From Strigamia acuminata (lineage: Eukaryota > Arthropoda > Chilopoda > Geophilomorpha > Linotaeniidae), in the NCBI GenBank assembly GCA_949358305.1, contig OX442315.1, positions 3,844,001 through 3,908,000 on the forward strand: a DNA stretch of 64,000 nucleotides. The letters run 5' to 3'. Both the position numbers and the translations under genes were made by a program. This document shows positions 29,769 to 41,200 of the stretch, piece by piece (position 1 is the stretch's first letter; the number at the start of each line of letters is the position of its first letter). The notes under the pieces are model-generated. The model did not search any database and had not been told where the DNA came from. It saw only the letters and a program-made list of their open reading frames with translations.

Positions 29769-32700
29769 ACAATAATTTACTGTTTTGGCTTTCTTCCTTT
29801 TTCTCTTCGGCGTTCTCCAGCAGTTCTTCGTCGCTCTCGTCGGCTGTGGCGCCCACCTCCTCCTTGTCGGGGGTGTCGTTCTTGCCCTCTTCGGGGCTGG
29901 CGGTGGGTTTCTTTTTGGCGACTCTCTTGATCATGGTTTGGAGGTAGAGGCCGAGTTCTCTGATGGGTTGGTTGCTGGAGGTGAAGAAGTCGGGGCTGCG
30001 GCGGGAGAGGAGGCGGAGAGCGCGCCAGGCATGGTTTCCGTCGTATTTTTTCTTGGTCGGGGGTTCTTCGGCTTCTTCCGAGTTGGATTCGATGTCTTCT
30101 TTGAAGAATTCTTCGAGTGATGGGAGGAAGTCGCGCTTTTCGGAGCGGCACGCGTCCATGTTGTCGGGGCAGAGGTTCCACAGGCGTGTTAGTTCTGAAC
30201 TAAAAAATAAATTTTTCTTTTTAATTTCAACAATTTGCAAAAAATTGCAAAAAATGCAAAAAAATTGCAAAAAGATTGCAAAAAGATTGCAAAAAATTGC
30301 AAAAAGATTGCAAAAAGATTGCAAAAAATTGCAAATAATTGCAAAAAATTGCAAAAATTGCAAAAAATTGCAAAAAATTGCAAAAATTGCAAAAAATTGT
30401 AAAATTTTGCAAAAAATTGCAAAAAATTTCAATAAACTTCATCAAATTGCAAAAAATTGTAAAATTTTGCAAAAAATTGCAAAAAATTTCAATAAACTTC
30501 ATCAAATTGCATCGAATTGCTTCGAATTGCTTCAAATTTCATCAAATTTCATCAAATTTCAACAAATTGCATCAAATTTCAACAAAAAATAACAGCGTGC
30601 ACATACTTTCCAATAAGCGTCTTTTTTTGCGCCGCCGCATCCGCAATCTCCGCCTGAATGCTTTTTCGCAGCTGCGGCACGGCAATCTTCTCCACCTCGG
30701 CGTTTTTCGACGAATGAAACTCCGGACACCCGTCATTCTTCCACTTATTCCAATACTCCTCCCGGCTCAAAATATGCTAAACAATCACCCAAAAAAGCAT
30801 TAAACCAAATGCAAAAATGGCCAAATCAAAAACAATACTTGAATGGTTTTAGCGAACACCGCGCCGTCCGGTGGCGTCTCCTCCAGCAACTTATACACCG
30901 TCTGGCTCGTCTCTTCAATCCAACTCACCATCTCTTCGCTCAAGAGATGCGCTTCCCTACAAATAAACAAAAACATAAGCCAAAATTTGCCGCCATTAAG
31001 GTGCGCGCCATAAGTATAGAATAATCAGTTTTTTTGTAATATTTTTTTTCCCGCTTCATCTGGAATCATACCAATTTTTTTATACATGTATGTTGTCATT
31101 AGAATTCGTTTAGAATTAACACATTTATAATTTTTATGGAAAAATAAATTTGGCAGTAATTTTACACAAAAATGGGGGTGACATAAGTATAGAATATTTT
31201 AGGTTTGATGCAAAAAAATGGATAAAATTAATATCACATAACATGCCTTTGTCTGATTAGTTAATCAGTGAATATGTCACCAATTTTCTGCCATTTTGGA
31301 ATTGTATTACTTGCTATTTTCTTATTTTGAAGCAATCCCTTGTGCAAAACTTGTAACCATTGTAGAAATCGCTGAAATATGGCAATTAAAGTCACTGGGG
31401 CTCTCCAAACAGCAGATCCATAGAAGATCAGGAAGAAATTAATCAATTATGTCAAAAGTCCTAACCCAAAGATGAAAATCAAATATGGAAGCAAGACGGG
31501 GAGGACCAAAAGTGACCATGCAGCAAGTTCACAGGAATATTTTGTGCCTGGCACTGACTTTGCTGTTGTCTGCAAATGAAATTTGCACACATGCAGATGT
31601 AATTGTGTCTTTACAAACAATTCAGAGCAGACTAAACAATTGTGATCACCTTTGTTATCAAAAAATAGCTGTACAACTGTGGTTAACTGAACCCCTTAAA
31701 TTGAAGTGCTCTGATTAGACTAATACCAAGCTGCCCTGGACCAAATCATGAAACTGAGTGCTTTTTACAGACAAAATACAGTTCAACTTAGATGGTCTGG
31801 ATGGTTAGTGTAATAAGTGGCAAGATTTAAGGAGAGAAGAGAAGTTTTCTCAGTGGGCAGAATCATGTGATGGTTTGGGTGACATTCGGGCAAAAATTAC
31901 AGGCAAACATCATAATAATAAAAGGATGGAAAGATTCACAGAAGTATAAGGAAGTGTTGAACATGCATTTATTGCCATTTGGATGGAAAATTAAGACAAT
32001 AAATGGGTGTTTCAGCTAGACAATGCTCACTGCATGGTCACTTTTGGTCTTTCCTGTCTGCTTTAACATTTGGATTTCATGTTTTTGTTAGAATTTTTGA
32101 TGCAATTGACTAATTTCTTTCAATTTCTTCATAATATTCTATCAATTTGTTGTTTGGCAAGCCCCAGTGCCTTTAATCGCTTTACTTCAGCGATTTCCAC
32201 CGTGGTTGCAAGTTTTGTACAAGGGATTGCTTCAAAATAAGAAAATAGCAAGTAATACAATTCAAAAATGGCAGAAAATTGATGACATATTCACTGATTA
32301 ACTAATCAGACAAAGGCATGTTATGTGATATTAATTTTATCCATTTTTTTGCATCAAACCTAAAATATTCTATACTTATGTCACCCCCATTTTTGTGTAA
32401 AATCACTGCCAAATTTATTTTTCCATAAAAATTATAAATGTGTTAATTTTAAACGAATTCTAATGACTACATACATGTATAAAAAAATGGGTATGATTCC
32501 AGATGAAGCGGGAAAAAAAATATTACAAAAAAACTGATTATTCTATACTTATGGCGCGCACCTTAACTCGTCCACCAATTCACCCCTTGAATTTCACTTG
32601 CGCCGGCAAATACTGAAATAATATTAAAAACTGGAGCAAGACGTAACGCCGGAAGTTGTGATCACTCAACTGGAGGTCCAATAACTGCAAAAAAAAATCA

Positions 32701-34677
32701 AAATTAAAAATTTTTAAATTTTGAATTTTTGAATTTGTTTGAATTCGTTTGAATTAGTTTCGTTACTTTTTGGTTGGTGAGGTATTTAGCGAAGTACACT
32801 TGTTTGTTGGATTCGTCGGCGCCCATGTGGAATTTCTTGGTGACGCGTTTGATGTCGTCGAGCTTGAAGCTGCCGAAAGCCGCCAGCACTTCGGACGCAA
32901 ACTGCAAGTTCACAAAGAATGTTCAATTTTGAATTTGGTTTGATTGGTTGGTTAGTTGTCTTGTCTCTTGTGGTTTATTTATACCGAGGTGAATGTTTTC
33001 CACGAGTATTTGCTGTAACATGTGGTTGGGTTGCAGAAGGTGTCTTGGAGTGTCCAGAATTTTCGGTACAAGTTGTAGTCGACAGAAATAGAACTGCAAA
33101 TTATTATTTCCAAAAATCTAAGTAAATCGCACGTTTTCAAACAAACATTTCAACTGAATACAATTTTTGAAGTGAAATTTCAATCAAACTGACTATTTTT
33201 AAGTGGAATTTCAAACAAATTTACTGTTTTTAGGTGAAATTTCAATGAAATTTGCTAATTTTAAGTGAAATTTCAACGAAATTTGCTAATTTTAAGTGAA
33301 ATTTTAACGAAATTTGCTAATTTTAAGTGAAATTTCCCACAAATGTTTTATTTTCGATGCAAATTTCAATGAAACTGACCATTATCGAGTCAAATTTCAA
33401 CAAAACTGACCATTATCGACTAAAATTTCAACAAAACTGACCATTATCGACTAAAATTTCAACAAAACCAACCATTATCGACTAAATTTTCAATTTTTTT
33501 TTCATCATTTTCGGGTAAAATTTCAATAAGATTGATCAATTCCTGGCACCATTTGGTGTAAACAGATCAATTGCAGGTAAAAATTACCACAAAATTGAAT
33601 ATTTTAAAGCAGAACTTCGGTAAAAGCTCAACACTTGAAAACCAATCCAAGTAAACATTAAAAATAATCAACAAAATAATAAAAAAAAAACATTTATCTA
33701 GTATATACTTCGAAGATGCGTTCTTCTCCTCCACCTTAACCAATTCCTCGCTATCGGACCCGATCTCCGTACCATCATCCTTCGACATGAAAACTGTGTG
33801 ATTATCCAAATTAAACTCGCTCACAATATTCAAACCTACAATTTAAAAAATAATTAAAACAAAAAACCTCAACAAAAACACAAAAAACAATTTTTTTCTC
33901 ACCGGAACGCTCGGAAAGTGGGAAAAACTTTGCAAGAAACAGCAAAATTCGTCCACAAAACACCGTGTTCTGCGACCGCGACAATCTCCGCAACAAATCT
34001 GAAGAAATAAAACAAAAAAAATAAAATAAAAATTCAAATTTTGTTGAATTTTTACCATTGCACATGCGCAGCAAATTATTTTTCGTATTATTAAAGAACA
34101 AATCCTCCTTCCACGTATCGACGCGTTTTTCCACGAACTCGAACAAATCTTCGCAGACATTAATCGTCTGACAATCGAATAAATCGGCCAATAAAATCAC
34201 CGGCAGAGTTGCGTTACACATGTCCTGATGACACGCTTTAATGGCCAACGAAATTATCGCTTCGTAAAACGGTTTCTGCGCGTCTTTAATCTGAACAAAT
34301 CAATTTAAATCCATTTAGTTCGACTAAAACGTCGGAAAAACGCAAATTTTGTTCGTTTACGATCGCCTGGCTGAGCACATCTCTGAAGGACTGGTCGATC
34401 AAGCTTTTCCTGTCCGTTTCCCTGAAAATTTAATCATTTTTAAACGACAAATTCGTGTTAATTAAGACGGGATTTTACGTTTCGTTCGTGTGTACCGTCG
34501 ACAGTTTGGCTTTTATCACGTTCAGGGATTCCGTTTCGTCTTGAATGGACTTCACAACTGCGTCCTAACAAATAGAATGACTCAATTTTGTATATACTTC
34601 ATTTAATTTCATTAAAATTGTTTACTTACGGACAAAAACTTGCGAATTGCTTCAAACGAATTCTCCGCCGTCGCCAT
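29407..34677 (-). CDS. THOC1: THO complex subunit 1 (THOC1/Hpr1)
   Basis: Thirteen exons in consistent phase: 34677-34630, 34564-34479, 34421-34361, 34290-34056, 33998-33903, 33835-33709, 33093-32985, 32901-32767, 32684-32584, 30956-30839, 30776-30607, 30199-29781, 29723-29407. They give 673 aa (human 657). Recognisable THOC1 blocks include LLRRLSRSQNTVFCGRI, VDYNLYRKFW, LQLSDHNFRR, LTRLWNLCPDNM and WRALRLLSRRSP. A death domain follows at the C-terminus (about residues 585-665). The protein is a core subunit of the nuclear THO/TREX complex, which couples transcription to mRNA export and limits R-loops. ATG 34677 sits in AAAATGGCG, good initiation context and a YY1-like site. Intron 9 carries a Tc1-like element, and other introns carry minisatellites; the coding sequence is intact. 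Confidence 0.96.
29724..29780 (-). other. THOC1 intron 12: 57-nt in-frame intron with (TAAA)n
   Basis: The intron is GT..AG, 57 nt (19 codons), built from a TTTA tandem repeat, and has no stop in the gene frame. Retention would add about 19 hydrophobic residues just before the death domain. Confidence 0.7.
30225..30595. repeat. Minisatellite TTGCAAAAAA, ~10-13-bp units
   Basis: Tandem ATTGCAAAAA-type units fill THOC1 intron 11. A larger ~60-bp unit containing TTTCAATAAACTTCATC occurs twice (30380-30510). Long open frames here on both strands are artefacts of the repeat. Confidence 0.9.
30999..32563 (+). mobile_element. Tc1-like transposon, 1565 bp, with ~410-bp inverted repeats
   Basis: It is flanked by TA on both sides (30997-30998 and 32564-32565). 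The ends AGGTGCGCGCCATAAGTATA are inverted repeats that extend about 410 bp inward (to ~31410 and from ~32153) with few differences. Each arm carries the motif CATAAGTATAGAAT twice, 173 bp apart (31009 and 31182 on the left). This is the IR/DR layout of two transposase-binding sites per end. The centre (from 31485, plus strand) holds a decayed transposase: RGGPK and LSANEI of the N-terminal helix-turn-helix region, then WQDLR, VFQLDNAH from the catalytic region, interrupted by stops. It lies in THOC1 intron 9, antisense to the gene. Confidence 0.9.
33130..33520. repeat. Minisatellite, 31-bp units, THOC1 intron 6
   Basis: Two related families of 31-bp units: TGAAATTTCAACGAAATTTG..., then AAAATTTCAACAAAACTGAC.... 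Both include the core AAATTTCAA. Confidence 0.85.
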
Positions 34678-35219
34678 TTTAGTCTGATTCGGGCCTTCTA
34701 GCGACCGACTCGGGAACTTCTAATATCGTAAATTTTGTGATTAAAATCACGAATATTAATCTATTAATTTATTTGTGTCGTTTAATTGATTTATTTTTTG
34801 TTTAATAATAAAAATGTTTGGTGTCTTTTACGACTCTACGAGTAAATAAATAGTGCTGATTATCAATGACGTCATTATGTGCAAGGTGACGGCCATTTTG
34901 GTTCCAGTGAGAATGAAAATCCGCATAAAATTCAACTTCGAGAGAAAATAGAAAATTTATTTTTTCAAATTCGATACCAAATAAATTAATGTCAAAATTA
35001 CATAATAAAAAATTAATAAAAAATAAAAACTTTTAAAAACAAATTAAAAATAAAAACAACAAAAAAAAAAAACAATATAAAAGAAATTCCCATTAAAAAA
35101 TGAATAAATATAAAAACAGTTCAATGCCCCGAAAATTTGACAGCAAACAATTTTTTTTACATAAAATTAAAAAAAAAAATCAAAATCAAAATAAGGAATA
35201 ACGAAAAACACGATGGCGA
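34678..35219. other. THOC1-Kazal intergenic region
   Basis: About 540 bp between the THOC1 ATG and the Kazal stop, both on the minus strand. It is A/T-rich. It contains the putative Kazal polyadenylation signal (34956-34961) and must contain the THOC1 promoter, probably near the GC-richer 34680-34720. No TATA box is seen there. Confidence 0.5.
34956..34961 (-). terminator. Candidate polyadenylation signal of the Kazal gene
   Basis: AATAAA on the minus strand, about 260 nt after the stop codon at 35220. It is the nearest canonical signal I found. Confidence 0.4.
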
Positions 35220-38200
35220 TCAATCACGTGACACTTCATCAAGATGGTTGCCTCGCAGCCCGCATTTCCAAGTCGAATCCATGCGAACCTTCCCCCTTGT
35301 TCTGCAACGAGACAAAAGAAATGTTCAATTCAACTTTTACGACTCTTACGAACACATAAATTATATATATTTAATTTTTTATTTAAAAAAGAAACAAAAA
35401 AATGCGAACCTGCAAGTTTCAAGGCTGAGAAAACATTCGTTGGAATAAGCCTTTCCATCGGATCCACAAACCGGATCCGGAAGTGGCGAACAATATTCTT
35501 TACATCCGATTTTCACTCCTCGTAAGCAAAATGCCAATGGAACTTCGAAAATGTGTTTCCTACGCAAATGATTCAACCAAACACGATGTATAAACAATAG
35601 CGCTTTGATAAAATAAAATTGTCAACGGGGCATGGGTGCGTTCGATCTTAAATCCTGTGTTCCTTGATTTTCAGAAATCAAGAAAATCAAGAAAATCAAG
35701 AAAATCAGCGAAATCAAAAAAATCCATTTAAGATTGTATAAACGTCGACAAAATTGTATAAACGTCGACAAAATTGTATAAACGTCGACAAAATTGGAAA
35801 AATTTCGACAAAATTGTATAAATTTCGACAAAATTGTATAAATTTCGACAAAAATGTATAAATTTCGACAAAATTGTATAAATTTCGACAAAATTGTATA
35901 AATTTCGACAAAATTGTATAAATTTCGACAAAATTGTATAAATTTCGACAAAATTGTATAAATTTCGACAAAATTTTATAAATTTCGACAAAATTTTATA
36001 AACGTCGACAAAATTGTATACACGTCGACAAAATTTTATAAATGTCGACAAAATTTTATAAATTTCGACAAAATTTCATAGATTTCGACAAAATTTCATA
36101 AATTTCGACAAAATTTTATAAATTTCGACAAAATTTCATAAATTTCGACAAAATTTTATAAATTTCGACAAAATTTTATAACTGTCGACAAATTTTTATA
36201 AATGTCGACAAATTTTTATAAACGTCTACAAATTTTTATAAATGTCAACAAAATTGTATAAATGTCGACAAAATTTTATAAATATCGACAACATTTTATA
36301 AATGTCGACAAATTTTTATAAATGTTTGATAAATTTCGACGATTTCGACAAAATTTGAAAACACTCGATGATCGTCGACAAAATTTTATAAATTTTGAGA
36401 AATTCCTTTAGTGAAATGTCAGAAATGTTTTTTCGGAAAAGATGAAAGTTTAATTGAATAGGATAGGATAAGGATACGAGCACGAGGTTAATTACCCGCA
36501 ATTTTTGCTGAACATGTGGCATTCGCTCATGTATAAAGTTGCATCGGAGCCACAAACGGGTTTCAAGCCCGCTTCGATCGGACAGTTGGTATCACAATGT
36601 GCGGTCATTCGACAAAACGATTTCTTCACCGGAACAACACGTCGTCTGCAAACAATGAATCTTGTTTTATCACATCTAACCTCTCAACATTTCACATCGT
36701 CATTACACACTTGCACAATTTACAAAATCATTCAATTTACTCATTTTTCTACACATATCGATTATTTAAAATTAAAATATCGATTTTTTTTTGTTCAAAA
36801 TCATTTAAAAAAATCGATTTTTTTAAAAATCTAAAATTTTTTTTAAAAAAAATCGACAAGAAAAAAAATCACTAAAATATCGATTATTTAAAATTAAAAT
36901 ATCGATTTTTTTTTTTCAAATTTATTAAAAAAACCGATTTTTTTAAAAAATTTAAAAAAATTAAAAAAAAATCGACAAGAAAAAAAAATATCGATTCTAA
37001 AATCGATTAACTCAATATCGATTTTCATTCCGACCTCAAAACCACCAATTAATTCATTCAAATATCCATTTTTACAAAATGATTAAAAACACTTTTTTTT
37101 TACAAATTAAAAAATATCGATTAATTAAAATTAAAAATATCGATTTTTTTTTGTTCCAAATTATTTAGAAAACCGTTTTTTTTAAAAATTTAAAATTGTT
37201 TTTAAAAAATCGATAAGAAAAAAATATCGATACTAAAATCGATTAACTCAATATCGATTTTCATTCCGACCAAAGCAAACCGATTTCCCACGCCAAATAA
37301 AAATAAAAAAAATAAAAAAAATAAAAAATAAATTTTCCAAGAATTAAAATTTTCTCAAATTTCCCGTAAAAAAACGAGAAAAAACGAGAAAAAGTGTTGA
37401 AACGAACAGGAGAATGACCGCTCATCCGTTTACAACGAAAATAACAACGCAGCCCCTCCAAATCCCAAACAAAAAAAAAAAACACCTGACCGAATAAATT
37501 GTAGGTTTACGACCGATCAAAACCGGTCAAGGTCAATATTCTTACCCGCAAGTCCTCCTCTTCATCTCGCAAGCGCTCGGATACACATTCCCATCGGAGC
37601 CGCACACGGGGCCATCCCCTGGCGACGGAATCGGGCACTCCTTGGGACAGCTGTCTGCGCGGTTCAGGTTGTGGCAGATTCCTTCGTGCGCGCGATTCAC
37701 TCCTTTCTGACACGACGCCACTCGGAAGGCGCACTCGTTGTTGTACGTGCGCCCGTCCGAACCGCAGATCGGGTTGAATCCGGCGCCGCACGTTCCCTTG
37801 TTGCATTTCTCCAGCCGCGGTCGGCAGAAGTCGAGCGTCGTTACCGAAACGTCTTTATTCAAGCTCCTGCAACACAATTTCATCACACAACACATTCACG
37901 ATACATCCAATAAAATCTCGCAATTTCTCGAAAAATCTCGAAATTTGTCGCAATATCTCAAAATTATTCGCAAAATCTCTCAATTTCGCGCCAAAATCCC
38001 GCAATTTCTCGCAAAATCCCGCAAAATCTCGAAATTTCTCGCAAAATCCCGCAATTTCTCGCAAAATATCGCAATTACTCCCAAAATCCCGCAATTTCTC
38101 GCAAAATATCGCAATTACTCGCAAAATCTCGAAATTTCTAGCAAAATCTCGAAATTTCTAGCAAAATCTCGAAATCTCTAGCAAAATCTCGAATTTCTCG

Positions 38201-41200
38201 CAAAATCCTGCAATTTCTCGCAAAATATCGCAATTACTCGCAAAATCTCGAAATTTCTAGCAAAATCTCGAAATTTCTAGCAAAATCTCGAATTTCTCGC
38301 AAAATCCCTCAATTTCTCGCAAAATCCCTCAATTTCTTGTAAAATATCGCAATTTCTTGCAAAATCCGACAATTTATGGCCGATCCCACAATTATCGCAG
38401 AATCTCGAAATTTCTCGCAAAATCCGACAATTTATGGCAAATCCCACAATTTCTTGTAAAATATCGCAATTTCTTGCAAAATCCGACAATTTATGGCCGA
38501 TCCCACAATTATCGCAGAATCTCGAAATTTCTCGCAAAATCCGACAATTTATGGCAAATCCCACAATTTATCGCAGAATCTCGAAATTTCTCGAAAAATC
38601 CTGCAATTTCTCGCAAAATATCGCAATTACTCGCAAAATCTCGAAATTTCTAGCAAAATCTCGAAATTTCTAGCAAAATCTCGAATTTCTCGCAAAATCC
38701 CTCAATTTCTCGCAAAATCCCTCAATTTCTTGTAAAATATCGCAATTTCTTGCAAAATCCGACAATTTATGGCCGATCCCACAATTATCGCAGAATCTCG
38801 AAATTTCTCGCAAAATCCGACAATTTATGGCAAATCCCACAATTTATCGCAGAATCTCGAAATTTCTCGAAAAATCTCGCAATTTATCGCAAAATCTCGC
38901 GAGATTCAGGATTCAAGAAACAAGAAGATTCAGAATCAGGAGGCACCCGATTTAACGGTGAATAAACACTAATCTAGATTTGGTCGTGCCGCATTAAAAT
39001 ATCTCGGACGTTGGATTACCCTCAGAGGTTTGTTGGTGTCTAAGTGCTTTTAGGGGCCCCTATTATCTACAAATATTAGTTGTCGGCAGACAAATAGGGC
39101 CAATCACATACACTAATACCGTATTTGATTGGCCCATTACCTTACTTCTACTTCTTAATTGCTTACTTTACTTTACTTTACTTCCAAGTGTGAACCCACC
39201 TGAAAAATCGACGAAATACGATGGTTGGCACGCCAGAGCCTATTCTGGGGCTCTAGGCCAATCCCAACGTGTCCTAAAGCTCGCTGCAGCAATACTAGGC
39301 CAGTGCAGCTGAAGGGCCGTTGTACACACATCAGCTTTTGAGCAAATGGGGCCCTTTGTAAGCCAACCCTTTCTCTTCCGGAGTGAGCCTGGGCTTGAGA
39401 AGCGCCATTGAGCTGCCCGGCCTTTAAGATTACAGCGCACAAATTGGTGGTGAACATCAATTGCCTTATCTTTTCTTTTCCTACTACCTGGGTCACGACC
39501 CTGGCTTGTATACCAGAACAGGAAGACATTAAATCGCACTTTTCAAAACCATCTCTTAGCAGTTAAAATCTAGAGGTCAAGCCAACTATCAAGGTCACAA
39601 TCAGGGTGGAATCTAAACTGCAAATCTAGCTTGTAATTTCGCCGCAACAACATTGGGCGTGCACCTGGTGGCGACCAATCAAAACCATCCTAGAGAAATC
39701 ACCGAGTTGATTTGTTTCCTCAAATCCCATTCCTGGACATAAGGCCCCACAGAAGGCCCCACAGAGGGCCCCACATCATAGCCCTAGACAACAATAACCA
39801 AAACCTAAACTTGTGTCTTTCGTGTATTTCGTGGATTAAAAGCGCTTCTGCGTGGGTCGACTTACCCGCAGTGCAGCATCCTCATTTCGCATTCGCTCTC
39901 GTAGAGATAACCGTCGCTCGCACACACCGTTTCGTTGGCCCAGATTTTGCACTTTGCCGGACATCCGTATCGATTTGCTTCGTTACCTAGATGTAGATCA
40001 ACTCACATTTCTCTCCGCGGTTCAACAATCAAATCTAAATCATTAAAATCCTACTGACCGAGACAGAACACCATCGGCACTTGAAACACGTGGCGTCTAC
40101 ATATTCCAAAATAAGTAAATAAATAAATAAACAAACAAACAAACAAACGAGTTATTCCTATTACGTACCCGCAGTTTTGTTGGCGCATAACGCAGTTGTT
40201 GGTGTAAATCCTTCCATCGGAACCGCAAGCTGGATCGTACCACTTACTACAATGATCCAGGCAGTTTTTCGTACTTTTGCAATAGATGAATGATGCTGTT
40301 GTCACTTTCTGCCTAGAGGAAATAAGAAAATCTGTCATTTTCCTTTTATTCCACTACTTGGACAGCTGATCTCAGTTTTGGGGCTCCCTAATAACATCAT
40401 TTGGGCCCCCTAATGACATTTATGATCTGGGGCCCGTAATAACATCATTTGGGCCCCATAATGACATTTATGATCTGGGGCCCCGAATAACATTTATGAT
40501 CTGGGCCCCCTAATGACATCATTGGGGCCTCTAATAACATCATTTGGGCCCCCTAATGAAATTTATGATCTGGGGTCCCTAATGACATCATTTGGGCCCC
40601 CTAATGACATCATTTGGACCCCCTAATGGCATTTATGATCTGGGGCCCTAATAGCATCTACGTTGTGGGAGCCAAAATCAAGACATTACTTCTTTGGGCC
40701 CCAAGGATTTTGTTGTTGATAAAAATTTCAGCAAAAAAAGGGGCCCAAAGCTAATGTAGAGACAACATGGGTCCCTAGATGTGACGTCCCTGAATTGACC
40801 TCAACTGGTGATGATTTATTAGATCTAACTAGTCGTGATGATAGAGATGATGTCATTTATTTAACCTTGTAGTGATTGCACTCGAGTGTTCAGTAACCTA
40901 TCACGTTGTTTGTATCGTTGCCCTTGCGTGGGATTATAATAAATTATTATTTCAATCGGATATGCGGGAAGGGAAGCTCTAACCAGCAGGAATGTCGTTT
41001 GCAAATATTTCTAATTAATGGATCACGCTTGCTTTGTCGAATCCAATTGGACCGCTAATAATAGTAATTAGAAAATTTCCCGATAACGTATAATAAAGAT
41101 TTGCACAAAGATTTTAAATCACGGAGTTTCACGTCACAGATTGTAATACATTTTCAGATTTAATTATTTCCAAATAATAACGCGTTCAAACTGCGTATAT

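Noticed and set aside
29407-30432. 341-codon ORF taken as one protein starting in MKFFAIFCKILQFF
   Set aside because: Only the THOC1 exons are real. The start is minisatellite intron sequence and the middle is the 57-nt intron read through.
35622-36051. Minus-strand ORFs with YNFVEIYTIL repeats
   Set aside because: Translation of the 20-bp array in the Kazal intron, flanked by good splice sites of exons 8 and 9.
39173-39539. Two overlapping minus-strand ORFs of 99-118 codons
   Set aside because: No family resemblance, no splice sites linking them to the Kazal frame; likely a dispersed repeat.
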